A stretch of 7,428 nt of DNA from Alphaproteobacteria bacterium (GTDB taxonomy: Bacteria > Pseudomonadota > Alphaproteobacteria > Rhodobacterales > Rhodobacteraceae), in assembly GCA_003696705.1 (NCBI GenBank), contig RFGD01000467.1:1-7428 (forward strand), read 5' to 3'. The position numbers and the translations under genes are program-made. Below, in pieces: positions 1 through 6,784 of the stretch. The notes under the pieces are model-generated. The model ran no database searches and was not told the origin of the DNA. It was given only the letters and a program-made list of their open reading frames with translations. Within the stretch, counting starts at the first letter, position 1; each line of letters begins with the position of its first letter.

Positions 1-73
1 ACCTGTTCAATTCGGAGCGCAGCCTCTCCTCAAGACCAAATTTCGAGCTGACCCGCGCCGCTGCCCTCGCCGA

Positions 74-268
74 GTGGCGCGGCCTCTGCGCTGGATAAAG
101 GCCAAGCATCCTGGCCTTGTGGAGACTGGTCAGAATCTGTCTGACACCACCCGCGCGGTGGTAGCGGAGGTGCGCCAGAAGGTGCGTGAATTGCTGGAGG
201 AGAGCACCCTGCCGGACATCCACGAACGGCTGCCGTGGCTCAAGGACAGCTTCACGCTGATCGAATGA
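74..268 (+). CDS. Unrecognised protein, C-terminal end only (possibly frameshifted)
   Basis: I do not recognise this product. The frame gives 64 residues from a GTG, but no Shine-Dalgarno precedes that GTG and the frame is open back to base 2, so this is probably the tail of a longer gene entering from the left. The part after about base 120 has good coding character: G/C third positions and an amphipathic helix rich in Glu, Arg and Leu, ending in PWLKDSFTLIE. Between bases 3 and 95 the better-looking coding frame is a different one, reading LFNSERSLSSRPNFELTRAA and stopping at TAA 96-98. Joining the two frames near bases 90-92 would need a single-base change, which suggests a broken gene. 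It converges on the MttB gene with a 3-bp gap. There is no signal peptide or membrane segment in the visible part. A remnant of a mobile or plasmid-type gene is possible but not shown. Confidence 0.4.
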   Translation: MARPLRWIKAKHPGLVETGQNLSDTTRAVVAEVRQKVRELLEESTLPDIHERLPWLKDSFTLIE

Positions 269-271
269 GCC

Positions 272-1792
272 TCAGATCAGCACGTTGAACTTCGCGCGGA
301 TGGCGCGGTCCTGCTCGTCGGTCAGATAGGCGGGGTGGTGGGTTGCCAGCAGCGCTTTCGCTCGCTCGCGCGCCCGCGACCAGGCATCCCTTGCCCCCAT
401 TTCGGCCCAGCTCTGCGGGGGGCTTCGGTCGGCCAGCGAAGGGTAGAAATAGTCGCGCTCCATCGCAGCATGGGTGTGGGCGCCGCCAAGGAAGTGGCCG
501 GCCCCGAGGACCGCCTCGCAGATTGCGTCAAACCCGAGGTTTTCGTCCGTGACCTCGATGCCGCGCAGGGCCCGATAGGTGTGCGAATGCATTTCGTCGT
601 CCAGGACGAAGGCCTCGAAGCTTGCGCCGAGGAGCGAAGCCGTCATCCCCGAGCTTTCGTAGATCAGGTTGCCGCCTGCCGCCGCCGCGGCGAACGAGGA
701 AATGCCCTTTTCCATGCCATATTGCGCGTCGATCGCCTTGGCGTCGGTCATCGAACAGGCGACGCCCGACGGCAGGCCCAGCCAGTTGGACAACTGTGCC
801 GAAGCCGCGTTCAGAAGCGCCGTTTCTCCGCCGCCACCCGCGAAGGCGCCGGTACGCAGGTCAACGACCAGGGGCCAGTTCGAGAACACCATCGGAAAGC
901 CGGGCTGGATGGTGTTGACCATCACCAGGCTGGCAAGGGTTTCGGCGAGCGACTGGGCCAGGAACCCCGCGAGTGTGGCAGGCGCCGTTGCCCCGGCCTG
1001 GGCGGCGGTGATGCAGGATACGGGGATGTTGTGGCGGATGCATTCATAGACGACGTCGACGGCATCCTCGCCAAAGCGCATCGGAGATATCACCGGACTG
1101 ATGTGGGCTTTCATGAATGGACGTTTCGAGAATTTGCCCGGACCTCCGGCCACGATGTCCAGCATCTCCACGATGGGCGCGACATGCTCGGCTCGGGTGA
1201 ACGAGGTGGCCGTCGGCTTGGTGGTGTGCCAGCAGAGGGCGTAGGCCGTGTTCAGATCGAGATCGAAGCTGTCGGCGACATCGGTGGCCACGCAGGGGCG
1301 CGTGAACCAGCTGATATTGGTCAGCGCGTCCTGTAGCCGCGTGAAGTCATGCAGATCGGCAAGGGTTGATGGGCGGTAGAGGCCGCTGTCAATGTCGAGG
1401 GTCAGCACCGCAGCCCCGCCCGTGCCGAAGTGGACCCGGTCGCCGCCGACCTCTATCGACCGGCGCTCGTCTCGGCCGTGCAGCACGAAGGTCCTGGCCG
1501 CATTCGCAATGGCCCGTTCGACCATCTTGCGCGGAAATCTGAGCCGCCCGCGTTCACCTTCGACCGCGCCCGCCTTCGCCAGATCGGCGTGCAGGCGGGC
1601 GGGGACCTCTCCCATCCCCAGGGTTTCGAGGAGTCGAAGGGCAGTTTCGAAGATCCGTTCGAGATCCCGGGGCGTCAGGGGCCTGTAGGCGCCACCCCGC
1701 TGACCGGGCGGGCAGGGGTTGACCTCGGGCCCGGCCGCGCGCCTTGCCCGGCGGTCCTTGCGTCCGGTGCGCCGTCCGTTCTTCGCGGTCAT
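272..1792 (-). CDS. Trimethylamine methyltransferase (MttB) family protein, non-pyrrolysine type
   Basis: Cytoplasmic corrinoid-dependent methyltransferase of the MttB superfamily, 506 residues from the chosen start, close to the usual family length. Members transfer a methyl group from a quaternary or tertiary amine to a Co(I) corrinoid protein; non-pyrrolysine members such as MtgB use glycine betaine. Visible landmarks: a basic N-terminus followed by GGAYRPLTPRDLERI (about 33-47), GTGGAAV (123-129), QAGATAPA (265-272), GGGGETALLNAA (319-330) and GAHTHAAMERDYFYP (437-451). The frame contains no TAG, so pyrrolysine is not used. The start is ATG 1792, because the next residues (MTAKNGRR) match the basic leader usual in relatives. 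A longer frame from ATG 1864 has no ribosome site and would run through the putative operator. A weak GGGGG precedes ATG 1792. The gene is divergent from the dehydrogenase gene, consistent with joint use on one methylated substrate. The family call is firm; the substrate is not known. Confidence 0.9.
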   Translation of the reverse strand: MTAKNGRRTGRKDRRARRAAGPEVNPCPPGQRGGAYRPLTPRDLERIFETALRLLETLGMGEVPARLHADLAKAGAVEGERGRLRFPRKMVERAIANAARTFVLHGRDERRSIEVGGDRVHFGTGGAAVLTLDIDSGLYRPSTLADLHDFTRLQDALTNISWFTRPCVATDVADSFDLDLNTAYALCWHTTKPTATSFTRAEHVAPIVEMLDIVAGGPGKFSKRPFMKAHISPVISPMRFGEDAVDVVYECIRHNIPVSCITAAQAGATAPATLAGFLAQSLAETLASLVMVNTIQPGFPMVFSNWPLVVDLRTGAFAGGGGETALLNAASAQLSNWLGLPSGVACSMTDAKAIDAQYGMEKGISSFAAAAAGGNLIYESSGMTASLLGASFEAFVLDDEMHSHTYRALRGIEVTDENLGFDAICEAVLGAGHFLGGAHTHAAMERDYFYPSLADRSPPQSWAEMGARDAWSRARERAKALLATHHPAYLTDEQDRAIRAKFNVLI

Positions 1793-1858
1793 GCTCAGCC
1801 CCCGACGAAATCGCTGGCGCAAGGATACGCGGCCAATCCGGCGATTGCGCAGGAAGTT

Positions 1859-1883
1859 TTGCATTTCGAATTATTCGCAGCAA
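1859..1883. promoter_or_regulatory. Putative operator: imperfect palindrome in divergent intergenic region
   Basis: Between the divergent MttB-type and dehydrogenase genes lies an imperfect dyad. The outer arms are TTGC (1859-1862) and GCAA (1880-1883). The inner arms are perfect, CGAAT (1867-1871) and ATTCG (1873-1877), around a single T. The outer arms are offset by two bases from exact symmetry. It is an AT-rich island in otherwise GC-rich DNA, and it lies where a -35 box would be for the plus-strand promoter with -10 at 1892-1897. That position suits an activator such as the LysR protein encoded at 5865-6776. The regulator assignment is inference. Confidence 0.45.
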
Positions 1884-1891
1884 GGATTTGA

Positions 1892-1897
1892 TATGAT
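1892..1897 (+). promoter_or_regulatory. Candidate -10 box for the dehydrogenase gene
   Basis: TATGAT matches the sigma-70 consensus TATAAT at five of six positions and lies 77 bp before the chosen ATG. No good -35 hexamer sits 16-18 bp upstream. The palindrome at 1859-1883 occupies that place, which would fit activator-dependent transcription. Judged by eye only. Confidence 0.35.
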
Positions 1898-1960
1898 CGA
1901 AAGACCCATTGGCGCGTTGCCCCGTGCGATTTCTTCGCCCCGCCATCGTGCCGAAGAAGC

Positions 1961-1966
1961 GGGAGG
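1961..1966 (+). promoter_or_regulatory. Ribosome binding site fixing the dehydrogenase start
   Basis: GGGAGG with an 8-nt spacer to ATG 1975. It supports that start over the longer in-frame TTG at 1909, whose extra 22 residues (MARCPVRFLRP...) do not belong to the flavoprotein fold. The Rossmann strand begins five residues after the chosen Met. Confidence 0.75.
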
Positions 1967-1974
1967 CCCAGACG

Positions 1975-4410
1975 ATGAAATCGAGAACCAGGGTCGTTGT
2001 CATCGGCGGCGGAATAGCGGGATGTTCCACCCTCTATCACCTGACGCAGGAAGGCTGGAGCGACGTCGTCCTGGTCGAGCGCAACGAGCTGACGTCGGGA
2101 ACCACCTGGCACTCTGCCGCGCAAGTGACGAACTTCGGCATGAACCAGACGATGGTCTGCCTGAAATCCCATTCCATCCGGCTTTACAGGGAACTGGCGG
2201 AAGACCCGGAATATCCGATCAACTACCACTACGCCGATGGCGGCATCCGGCTGGCCAATACCGAAGCGCAGATGCAGGGCTATCGCCACTTCGCCTCGAT
2301 GGCGCGCGGCATGGGCGTCGATTTCGAGGTGATCGACGCCGCCGAATGCGGCCGCCGCCACCCGCTGATCTCGACCGACAACCTTCTGGGCGGTCTGTGG
2401 GATCCGCTCGATGGCGATATCGACCCGGCGCAGCTTTGCCAGGCACTGGCGCGGCGGGCCCGCAAGGCCGGGGCCGAAGTCTATCGCAACACCCCGGTCA
2501 TCGGCCTGACCCAGCGCAAGGACGACACCTGGACCGTCCACACCGAGCGCGGCGACATCGACTGCGACATCGTCGTGAACGCCTGCGGTTATCGGGTGAA
2601 CGAGGTCGGCGCCATGATGGGGGTGCACCACCCCGTCGTCTCGATGGAGCACCAATATTTCCTGACCGAGCCGATCCGCGAAATCATCGACTTCGGCAAG
2701 CGCGTGCCGCTGCTTCGATGCCCGATAGACGATTTCTACTCGCGTCAGGAGAAGCAGGGGCTTCTGGTCGGCTTCTACGAGCAGGACTGCCGCACATGGG
2801 GCATGGACGGCATCGACCCGGATTTCGTGAACGCGCTCTGCCCGGATGACGTGGACCGCGTGATGCCGGTTCTGGAAAACGTGTTCAGGCGCATGCCGGT
2901 GCTGGCCGAGGTCGGAATCCACTCCATCGTCAACGGTCCGATCACCTATACCATCGACGGCGCACCGCTGGTGGGCCCGATCCCGGGCAAGCGCAACGCC
3001 TTCTGCATCATCGGCCTGCGCGCGGGGCTCGGCGAAGGCGGCGGGCACGGCTGGCTTCTGGCACAGCAGATCGTGCACGGCGAAGCCTGCTATGATACCT
3101 GGGTGATCGATCCGCGCCGCTTCACCGGCCATGCGAATGTCGAACTGACGGCGCTGAAGGCGGTCGAGGATTACCGGAACGAGTTCCGTTTTCACTTTCC
3201 GAACGAACACCGGCCGGCCGGCCGGCCGGCCAAGACGACGCCCCTGACGCCTGTCCTTGCCGCCGAGGGCGCGGAATTCACCGTGGTCAATGGCTGGGAG
3301 CGGGTCGACTTCATCAAGCCGTCACCCGATTTCCAGGTCACGCTCGGGTTCGATTTCGACGAAGCCTTCGACGTCGTCGGTGCCGAGATCGACAATATCC
3401 GCACCAACGTCGGCCTGACCGAAGTCAGCGGTTTCAACCGGCTGGAAATCACGGGCGTGGATCGGCACAGCTTCCTTGACCGCATGTTCTGCGGCACGGT
3501 GACCCGACGGGACGGCCGGGTCGGGCTTGGCTATCTTCTGAACCATCACGGCATGCTCAAGGCCGAGGCAACCGTTGCCAATCTGCCCGCGTCCGACCGC
3601 GGCCCCGACCGGATCTGGTACGGGTCGGCGGCAGCGGCCGAATATCACGACATGGACTGGCTGAACCTGCATCTGCGCTCTGACGAGGACGTGCAGATCC
3701 GCAGCCTGACGAATGACCAGACCGTTCTGGTCCTGGCAGGTCCGAAGGCCCGGGACGTCCTGGCGGCATGCTCGCGCGGCGATTGGTCGAAGGAGGCGTT
3801 TCCCTGGCTCGGCGTTCGCGAATGTTTCATCGGGGTCGCGCCGGCAACGGTGCTCGGCGTCAGCTTCTCGGGCGAACTGGCCTACGAGATCCATGTACCG
3901 AACGCCTCGCTCCACGCGGCCTATCTGGCGCTGCGCGAGGCCGGCGCGCCGCATGGGCTCGGGCTGTTCGGGGCGCGCGCCGTCGAGTCGATGCGCATGG
4001 AGATGGGCTTTCTGCACTGGAAGGCCGACATCCTGACCGAGTTCACCCCATACGAAACCGGGCTCGATCGCTTCGTGAAGCTGGAAAAGGGCGATTTCGT
4101 CGGCAAATCTGCCCTGCTCGCGCGGCGCGAAGGCGGGCTTCGCAAGAAATTCGTCACGCTCCGCGTCGATGCAACGCGCGCCCCCGCCTGTCGCGGGGCC
4201 TCGCTCATGCGGGGCGACAGGGTTGTCGGCACGATCACCTCGGGCGACTGGGGCCACCGGGTCGGCATGAACCTTGCCCATGCCTTTGTCGACCCGGACC
4301 TGGCCACGCCTGGAAGCCGCTTGAAGCTCGACTTCTTCGGCGACCTCGTCGACACCGAGGTCATCGCGCCGGCCCCCTATGATCCCGACTTCCGGCGGAT
4401 GCGGAGCTGA
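1975..4410 (+). CDS. Dimethylglycine/sarcosine dehydrogenase-like flavoprotein with GcvT domain
   Basis: 811-residue FAD-dependent N-methyl amino acid dehydrogenase fused to a folate-binding T-protein module, in the dimethylglycine dehydrogenase/sarcosine dehydrogenase family. Members oxidise an N-methyl group and pass the C1 unit to tetrahydrofolate as 5,10-methylene-THF. Order: DAO/FAD domain (about 5-370) with the dinucleotide motif VVVIGGGIAGCS (7-18) and Glu35 at the end of strand 2; TTWHSAA (43-49), where His46 aligns with the histidine that carries covalent FAD in mammalian DMGDH; a central FAO_M-type linker (about 373-433); GcvT N-domain (about 445-690) with SFSGELAYEIHVP (630-642); and GcvT C-domain (about 723-803). 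There is no signal peptide, so it is cytoplasmic. The linker includes a GGCC tandem repeat (3211-3231). It is divergent from the MttB-type gene and convergent with the SHMT-like gene, 37 bp away. The exact substrate (dimethylglycine, sarcosine or another N-methyl amine) cannot be settled from sequence alone. Confidence 0.92.
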   Translation: MKSRTRVVVIGGGIAGCSTLYHLTQEGWSDVVLVERNELTSGTTWHSAAQVTNFGMNQTMVCLKSHSIRLYRELAEDPEYPINYHYADGGIRLANTEAQMQGYRHFASMARGMGVDFEVIDAAECGRRHPLISTDNLLGGLWDPLDGDIDPAQLCQALARRARKAGAEVYRNTPVIGLTQRKDDTWTVHTERGDIDCDIVVNACGYRVNEVGAMMGVHHPVVSMEHQYFLTEPIREIIDFGKRVPLLRCPIDDFYSRQEKQGLLVGFYEQDCRTWGMDGIDPDFVNALCPDDVDRVMPVLENVFRRMPVLAEVGIHSIVNGPITYTIDGAPLVGPIPGKRNAFCIIGLRAGLGEGGGHGWLLAQQIVHGEACYDTWVIDPRRFTGHANVELTALKAVEDYRNEFRFHFPNEHRPAGRPAKTTPLTPVLAAEGAEFTVVNGWERVDFIKPSPDFQVTLGFDFDEAFDVVGAEIDNIRTNVGLTEVSGFNRLEITGVDRHSFLDRMFCGTVTRRDGRVGLGYLLNHHGMLKAEATVANLPASDRGPDRIWYGSAAAAEYHDMDWLNLHLRSDEDVQIRSLTNDQTVLVLAGPKARDVLAACSRGDWSKEAFPWLGVRECFIGVAPATVLGVSFSGELAYEIHVPNASLHAAYLALREAGAPHGLGLFGARAVESMRMEMGFLHWKADILTEFTPYETGLDRFVKLEKGDFVGKSALLARREGGLRKKFVTLRVDATRAPACRGASLMRGDRVVGTITSGDWGHRVGMNLAHAFVDPDLATPGSRLKLDFFGDLVDTEVIAPAPYDPDFRRMRS
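3211..3231. repeat. Tetranucleotide GGCC tandem repeat inside the dehydrogenase gene
   Basis: Five uninterrupted CGGC/GGCC units (21 bp), self-complementary throughout. It encodes the RPAGRPA segment in the linker between the flavin and folate halves. The unit is not a multiple of three, so gain or loss of one copy would shift the frame. Part of the segment (AGRP) is also seen in mammalian DMGDH, so protein constraint plus GC-rich codons may explain it. Confidence 0.85.
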
Positions 4411-4447
4411 GGCGAAGGGGGCGAGCCGCTGCTTCCCGCCGTTCCGG

Positions 4448-5758
4448 TCAGGGGTGGATGAAGGAGATCTCCGAGAAGGTCCGGCGCCATGCCGCCACCT
4501 CGGGCGCGATCTGTTCGCCCGCCAGGCCGCGCGCGATCAGATCGGCAAGCCTGTCCGCGTCGCCCGCCGTCATTCCCCAGCGAACGAGTTCGGGTGTGCC
4601 GATACGCAGGCCGTTCATGTCCCCGTCCACCTCGGCTGCGGGAAGGCCGATGCCGCAGGCCAGGAAACCGGCCTTTCTGAGGAGCCTTGAGGCCGCCTGT
4701 CCGCCACCCCAGCGCCCTGCCAGCACCGCGAACTGATGGGACGCGATGAACCCGTGCGAGGTCGAGAAGACGGGCACGCCCCGCGCATCGAGCGCCCTGG
4801 CGAGGGCCTGCGCCATTCGGATCATCTCGGCGGCGTAGTCCTGTCCGAAGTCGCGCCAGTCCAGCATCGTCACCGCCAGGGCCGCCGACTTGGCGGCGTC
4901 GAAATTCGCCGTCATGCCGGGGAAGGCGATGGCATCAAGCGCTTTCGCGATGCCGGGATCGTTGGTCAGGACCAGGCCGCTTGGGGGGCCGCCGAGGCTC
5001 TTGTAGGTGCTCATGGTCATCAGGTGCGCGCCGTTGGCCAGGGGATTTGACCACGCCTTGCCGGCAATCATCCCGCACTGGTGGGCCGCATCGAACAGGA
5101 CCTTCGCGCCGACCTCGTCGGCGATCGCCCGGATCTCGGCCACGGGATGTTCGAACAGGTTCAGGCTGCCGCCGATGGTGATCAGTCTCGGACGTTCCTT
5201 CAGGGCCATCGCGCGCAGACCATCAAGGTCGATGGTGTAGCCGTCGGCATGCACGGGGGCCTCGAGCGTGCGCAGGCCATAGAGGCCCGCACAGCCGGCC
5301 GCGTGGTGGGTCACATGTCCGCCGATGGCCGCAGGTGGCGCGATGATCGTGTCGCCCGGCCTGCATGTCGCCATGAAGCCGTAAAGGTTGGCCATCGCGC
5401 CCGAGGCCACGCGGATCTCGGCGAATTTCGCGTCGAAGACCTCGGCACAAAGGGCGGCTGCGATGACCTCGATTTCCTCGATCGCCTCCAGTCCCGTCTC
5501 GTACTTGTCGCCCGGGTAGCCCAGCGACGGGCGGGATCCGATGCCCGAGGCGAGGAGCGCCTCGGCTCTCGGGTTCATCACGTTGGTGGCCGGGTTGAGG
5601 TTGAAGCACTCTTCCTCGTGGATCTCGCGGTTGCGTTCCGCAAGCGCTTCGACGCGGCGGATCAGGTGCCCGGCCGGCGCGTTCGCGACCGAGCCGGCGA
5701 TGTTCTGGACAAGGGTTTCACATTGCGCGGGAACCCAGTCGCGTTCTTGCATGACCAT
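4448..5758 (-). CDS. SHMT-family PLP enzyme with altered catalytic residues
   Basis: 436-residue fold-type I PLP enzyme related to serine hydroxymethyltransferase (GlyA, which interconverts serine and glycine with tetrahydrofolate). Conserved features: GYPGDKY (80-86), SGAMAN (119-124), GGHVTH (146-151, PLP-stacking His148), DAAHQCG (223-229, equivalent to Asp200/His203 of E. coli GlyA), STYKSLGGP (250-258) with the Schiff-base Lys253, and GLRIGTPE (383-390) with Arg385, equivalent to carboxylate-binding Arg363. Differences by hand alignment: Glu57 of the YAEGYPG motif becomes Leu79, Tyr65 becomes Glu87, Ser35 becomes Ala57 and His228 becomes Tyr252. These residues matter for folate-dependent catalysis, so a plain GlyA role is doubtful; an aldolase or alpha-substituted serine activity is possible. 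The start is ATG 5758, with GGAGG 8 nt upstream. It is divergent from the LysR gene, which probably controls it. Confidence 0.82.
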   Translation of the reverse strand: MVMQERDWVPAQCETLVQNIAGSVANAPAGHLIRRVEALAERNREIHEEECFNLNPATNVMNPRAEALLASGIGSRPSLGYPGDKYETGLEAIEEIEVIAAALCAEVFDAKFAEIRVASGAMANLYGFMATCRPGDTIIAPPAAIGGHVTHHAAGCAGLYGLRTLEAPVHADGYTIDLDGLRAMALKERPRLITIGGSLNLFEHPVAEIRAIADEVGAKVLFDAAHQCGMIAGKAWSNPLANGAHLMTMSTYKSLGGPPSGLVLTNDPGIAKALDAIAFPGMTANFDAAKSAALAVTMLDWRDFGQDYAAEMIRMAQALARALDARGVPVFSTSHGFIASHQFAVLAGRWGGGQAASRLLRKAGFLACGIGLPAAEVDGDMNGLRIGTPELVRWGMTAGDADRLADLIARGLAGEQIAPEVAAWRRTFSEISFIHP

Positions 5759-5766
5759 GTCGATGA

Positions 5767-5771
5767 CCTCC
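5767..5771 (-). promoter_or_regulatory. Ribosome binding site of the SHMT-like gene
   Basis: On the minus strand GGAGG lies 8 nt before ATG 5758. A second ATG two codons later would be 14 nt away, so the first is preferred. Confidence 0.7.
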
Positions 5772-5817
5772 GGTTTCCGTGGCGATTGTCGCAGGAACCG
5801 CGTGACGCATCAAAAGA

Positions 5818-5836
5818 GAATTGCTATTCCTTCGCA
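5818..5836. promoter_or_regulatory. Putative LysR operator in second divergent region
   Basis: GAAT (5818-5821), four bases, ATTC (5826-5829), then TTCGCA (5831-5836), within a short AT-rich stretch between the divergent SHMT-like and LysR genes. The same words, GAAT, ATTC and TTCGCA, appear more tightly packed at 1868-1879 in the other divergent region. LysR-type regulators commonly bind a dyad in the spacer between their own gene and a divergent target, so this is the natural site for one. Binding is inferred only. Confidence 0.4.
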
Positions 5837-5864
5837 TAGAAAAACTAAGCCAGGGGTCCCGGGA

Positions 5865-6776
5865 ATGGGCGTCATGCCCCAGCGACCGAAGGGTCCGCAC
5901 CTCAACGCCATGCGCGCCTTCGAAGCGGCGGCCCGCCATGTCAGCTTCGTCGCAGCCGCAGAGGAGCTTGGCGTGACGCCCGCGGCGATTTCGCAGCACG
6001 TCAAGACGCTGGAAGCCTGGGCCGGCGTCGCACTGTTTCGGCGGCATGCGCGCGGTGTCGAACTGACCGAGGCCGGCCGCGAGCTTGTCGGCGACTTCGT
6101 GGCAGCCTTCGATGCCGTGGCGACCGCCATGCATCGGTTGCGCAATCTGCGCCCCAAGGCCGAAATCCACATCGCGGCCCTTCCGTCGGTCGCGCAGCTC
6201 TGGCTTCCGAGCCGGCTGGCCCGAATTCGCCTGTCCTGGCCGGACCTGAGCTTCTCGGTCACGGCGATGGAGACGCCGCCGAGCCTTGCGCGGGAACTCT
6301 TCGACATGTCGATCTTCGTTGCCGAGCCCGATGGAGGGCCGGACGAGATCGTCCTTGCGCCCGATCGGATCGTGCCCGTCTGCGCCCCCGCGCTTGCCCC
6401 CGGGATCGAGCGCGCCGGGGGCCTTGATGGGGCGACGCTTCTCCATGACCAGACCTGGAAGGATGACTGGGCGACCTGGGCCAGACTTTCGGGAACGGGG
6501 CTTTCGGATGTGGCAAGAGGGCCGAAATACTCGCTCTACAGCCTTGCCGTCGAGGAAGCGAAATCGGGTGCCGGCGTTCTGATGGGGCATGTCTGCCTTG
6601 TGGAAGAGGCCTTGGCGACAGGACGGCTCGTGACGGTGCTGGGCGAGCCCGTGGCGACCGGAAAGGCGCTTGTTCTCAGGTTGCCGGACAGGACCACAAG
6701 GCGCCGCGAGGTCGAGATGATCGCCGAGGAACTGCGCGACGGCGGTCCCGGACCCCGGCCGGGGCAATCCGGCTAG
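5865..6776 (+). CDS. LysR-family transcriptional regulator, GcvA-like
   Basis: 303-residue LysR-type regulator, normal family length. The winged helix-turn-helix spans about residues 13-72: LNAMRAFEAAARHVSF, then AAEELGVTPAAISQHVKTLE with the recognition helix at about 38-49, then LFRRHARGVELTEAG. The LNA-RAFEAAARH opening is typical of the GcvA/AmpR subgroup; GcvA itself controls the glycine cleavage operon. A periplasmic-binding-protein-like effector domain follows (about 90-290), with the usual late VEEAKSGAGVLMG segment. The start is ATG 5865, with AGGGG 8 nt before it; ATG 5874 also has a usable GGGAA, so a 300-residue product is equally possible. The longer in-frame extension upstream lies inside the divergent gene and is discarded. 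Position suggests control of the SHMT-like gene and perhaps of the MttB/dehydrogenase pair; the inducer is unknown. Confidence 0.92.
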   Translation: MGVMPQRPKGPHLNAMRAFEAAARHVSFVAAAEELGVTPAAISQHVKTLEAWAGVALFRRHARGVELTEAGRELVGDFVAAFDAVATAMHRLRNLRPKAEIHIAALPSVAQLWLPSRLARIRLSWPDLSFSVTAMETPPSLARELFDMSIFVAEPDGGPDEIVLAPDRIVPVCAPALAPGIERAGGLDGATLLHDQTWKDDWATWARLSGTGLSDVARGPKYSLYSLAVEEAKSGAGVLMGHVCLVEEALATGRLVTVLGEPVATGKALVLRLPDRTTRRREVEMIAEELRDGGPGPRPGQSG

Positions 6777-6784
6777 CGGCCGGG
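6754..6784. repeat. GC-rich inverted repeat at the end of the LysR gene
   Basis: CCCGGCC (6754-6760) pairs with GGCCGGG (6778-6784) across a 17-base loop spanning the stop codon. The left arm is also part of a 12-bp perfect palindrome (6753-6764). No T-run follows, so it is not a standard intrinsic terminator. It could still block readthrough towards the convergent AraC-type gene, or be a by-product of high GC. Confidence 0.3.

Noticed and set aside
335..1336. Plus-strand open frame (333 residues) opposite the MttB-type gene
   Set aside because: Arg/Gly-rich shadow of the MttB-family frame, with no domain and no ribosome site.
272..1792. Possible pyrrolysine codon, as in true trimethylamine methyltransferases
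   Set aside because: The frame is complete at normal family length with no in-frame TAG, so pyrrolysine is not involved.
1909..1974. Upstream TTG start extending the dehydrogenase by 22 residues
   Set aside because: A clear GGGAGG precedes ATG 1975, and the extension shows no family similarity.
1795..3210. Long minus-strand open frame (471 residues) opposite the dehydrogenase gene
   Set aside because: Antisense to a well-recognised flavoprotein, has no recognisable domain, and arises from GC-rich codon structure.
4411..4447. Terminator between the convergent dehydrogenase and SHMT-like genes
   Set aside because: Only a bulged GC-rich pairing (GGCG...CGCC) is visible, without a T-run on either strand; not strong enough to call.
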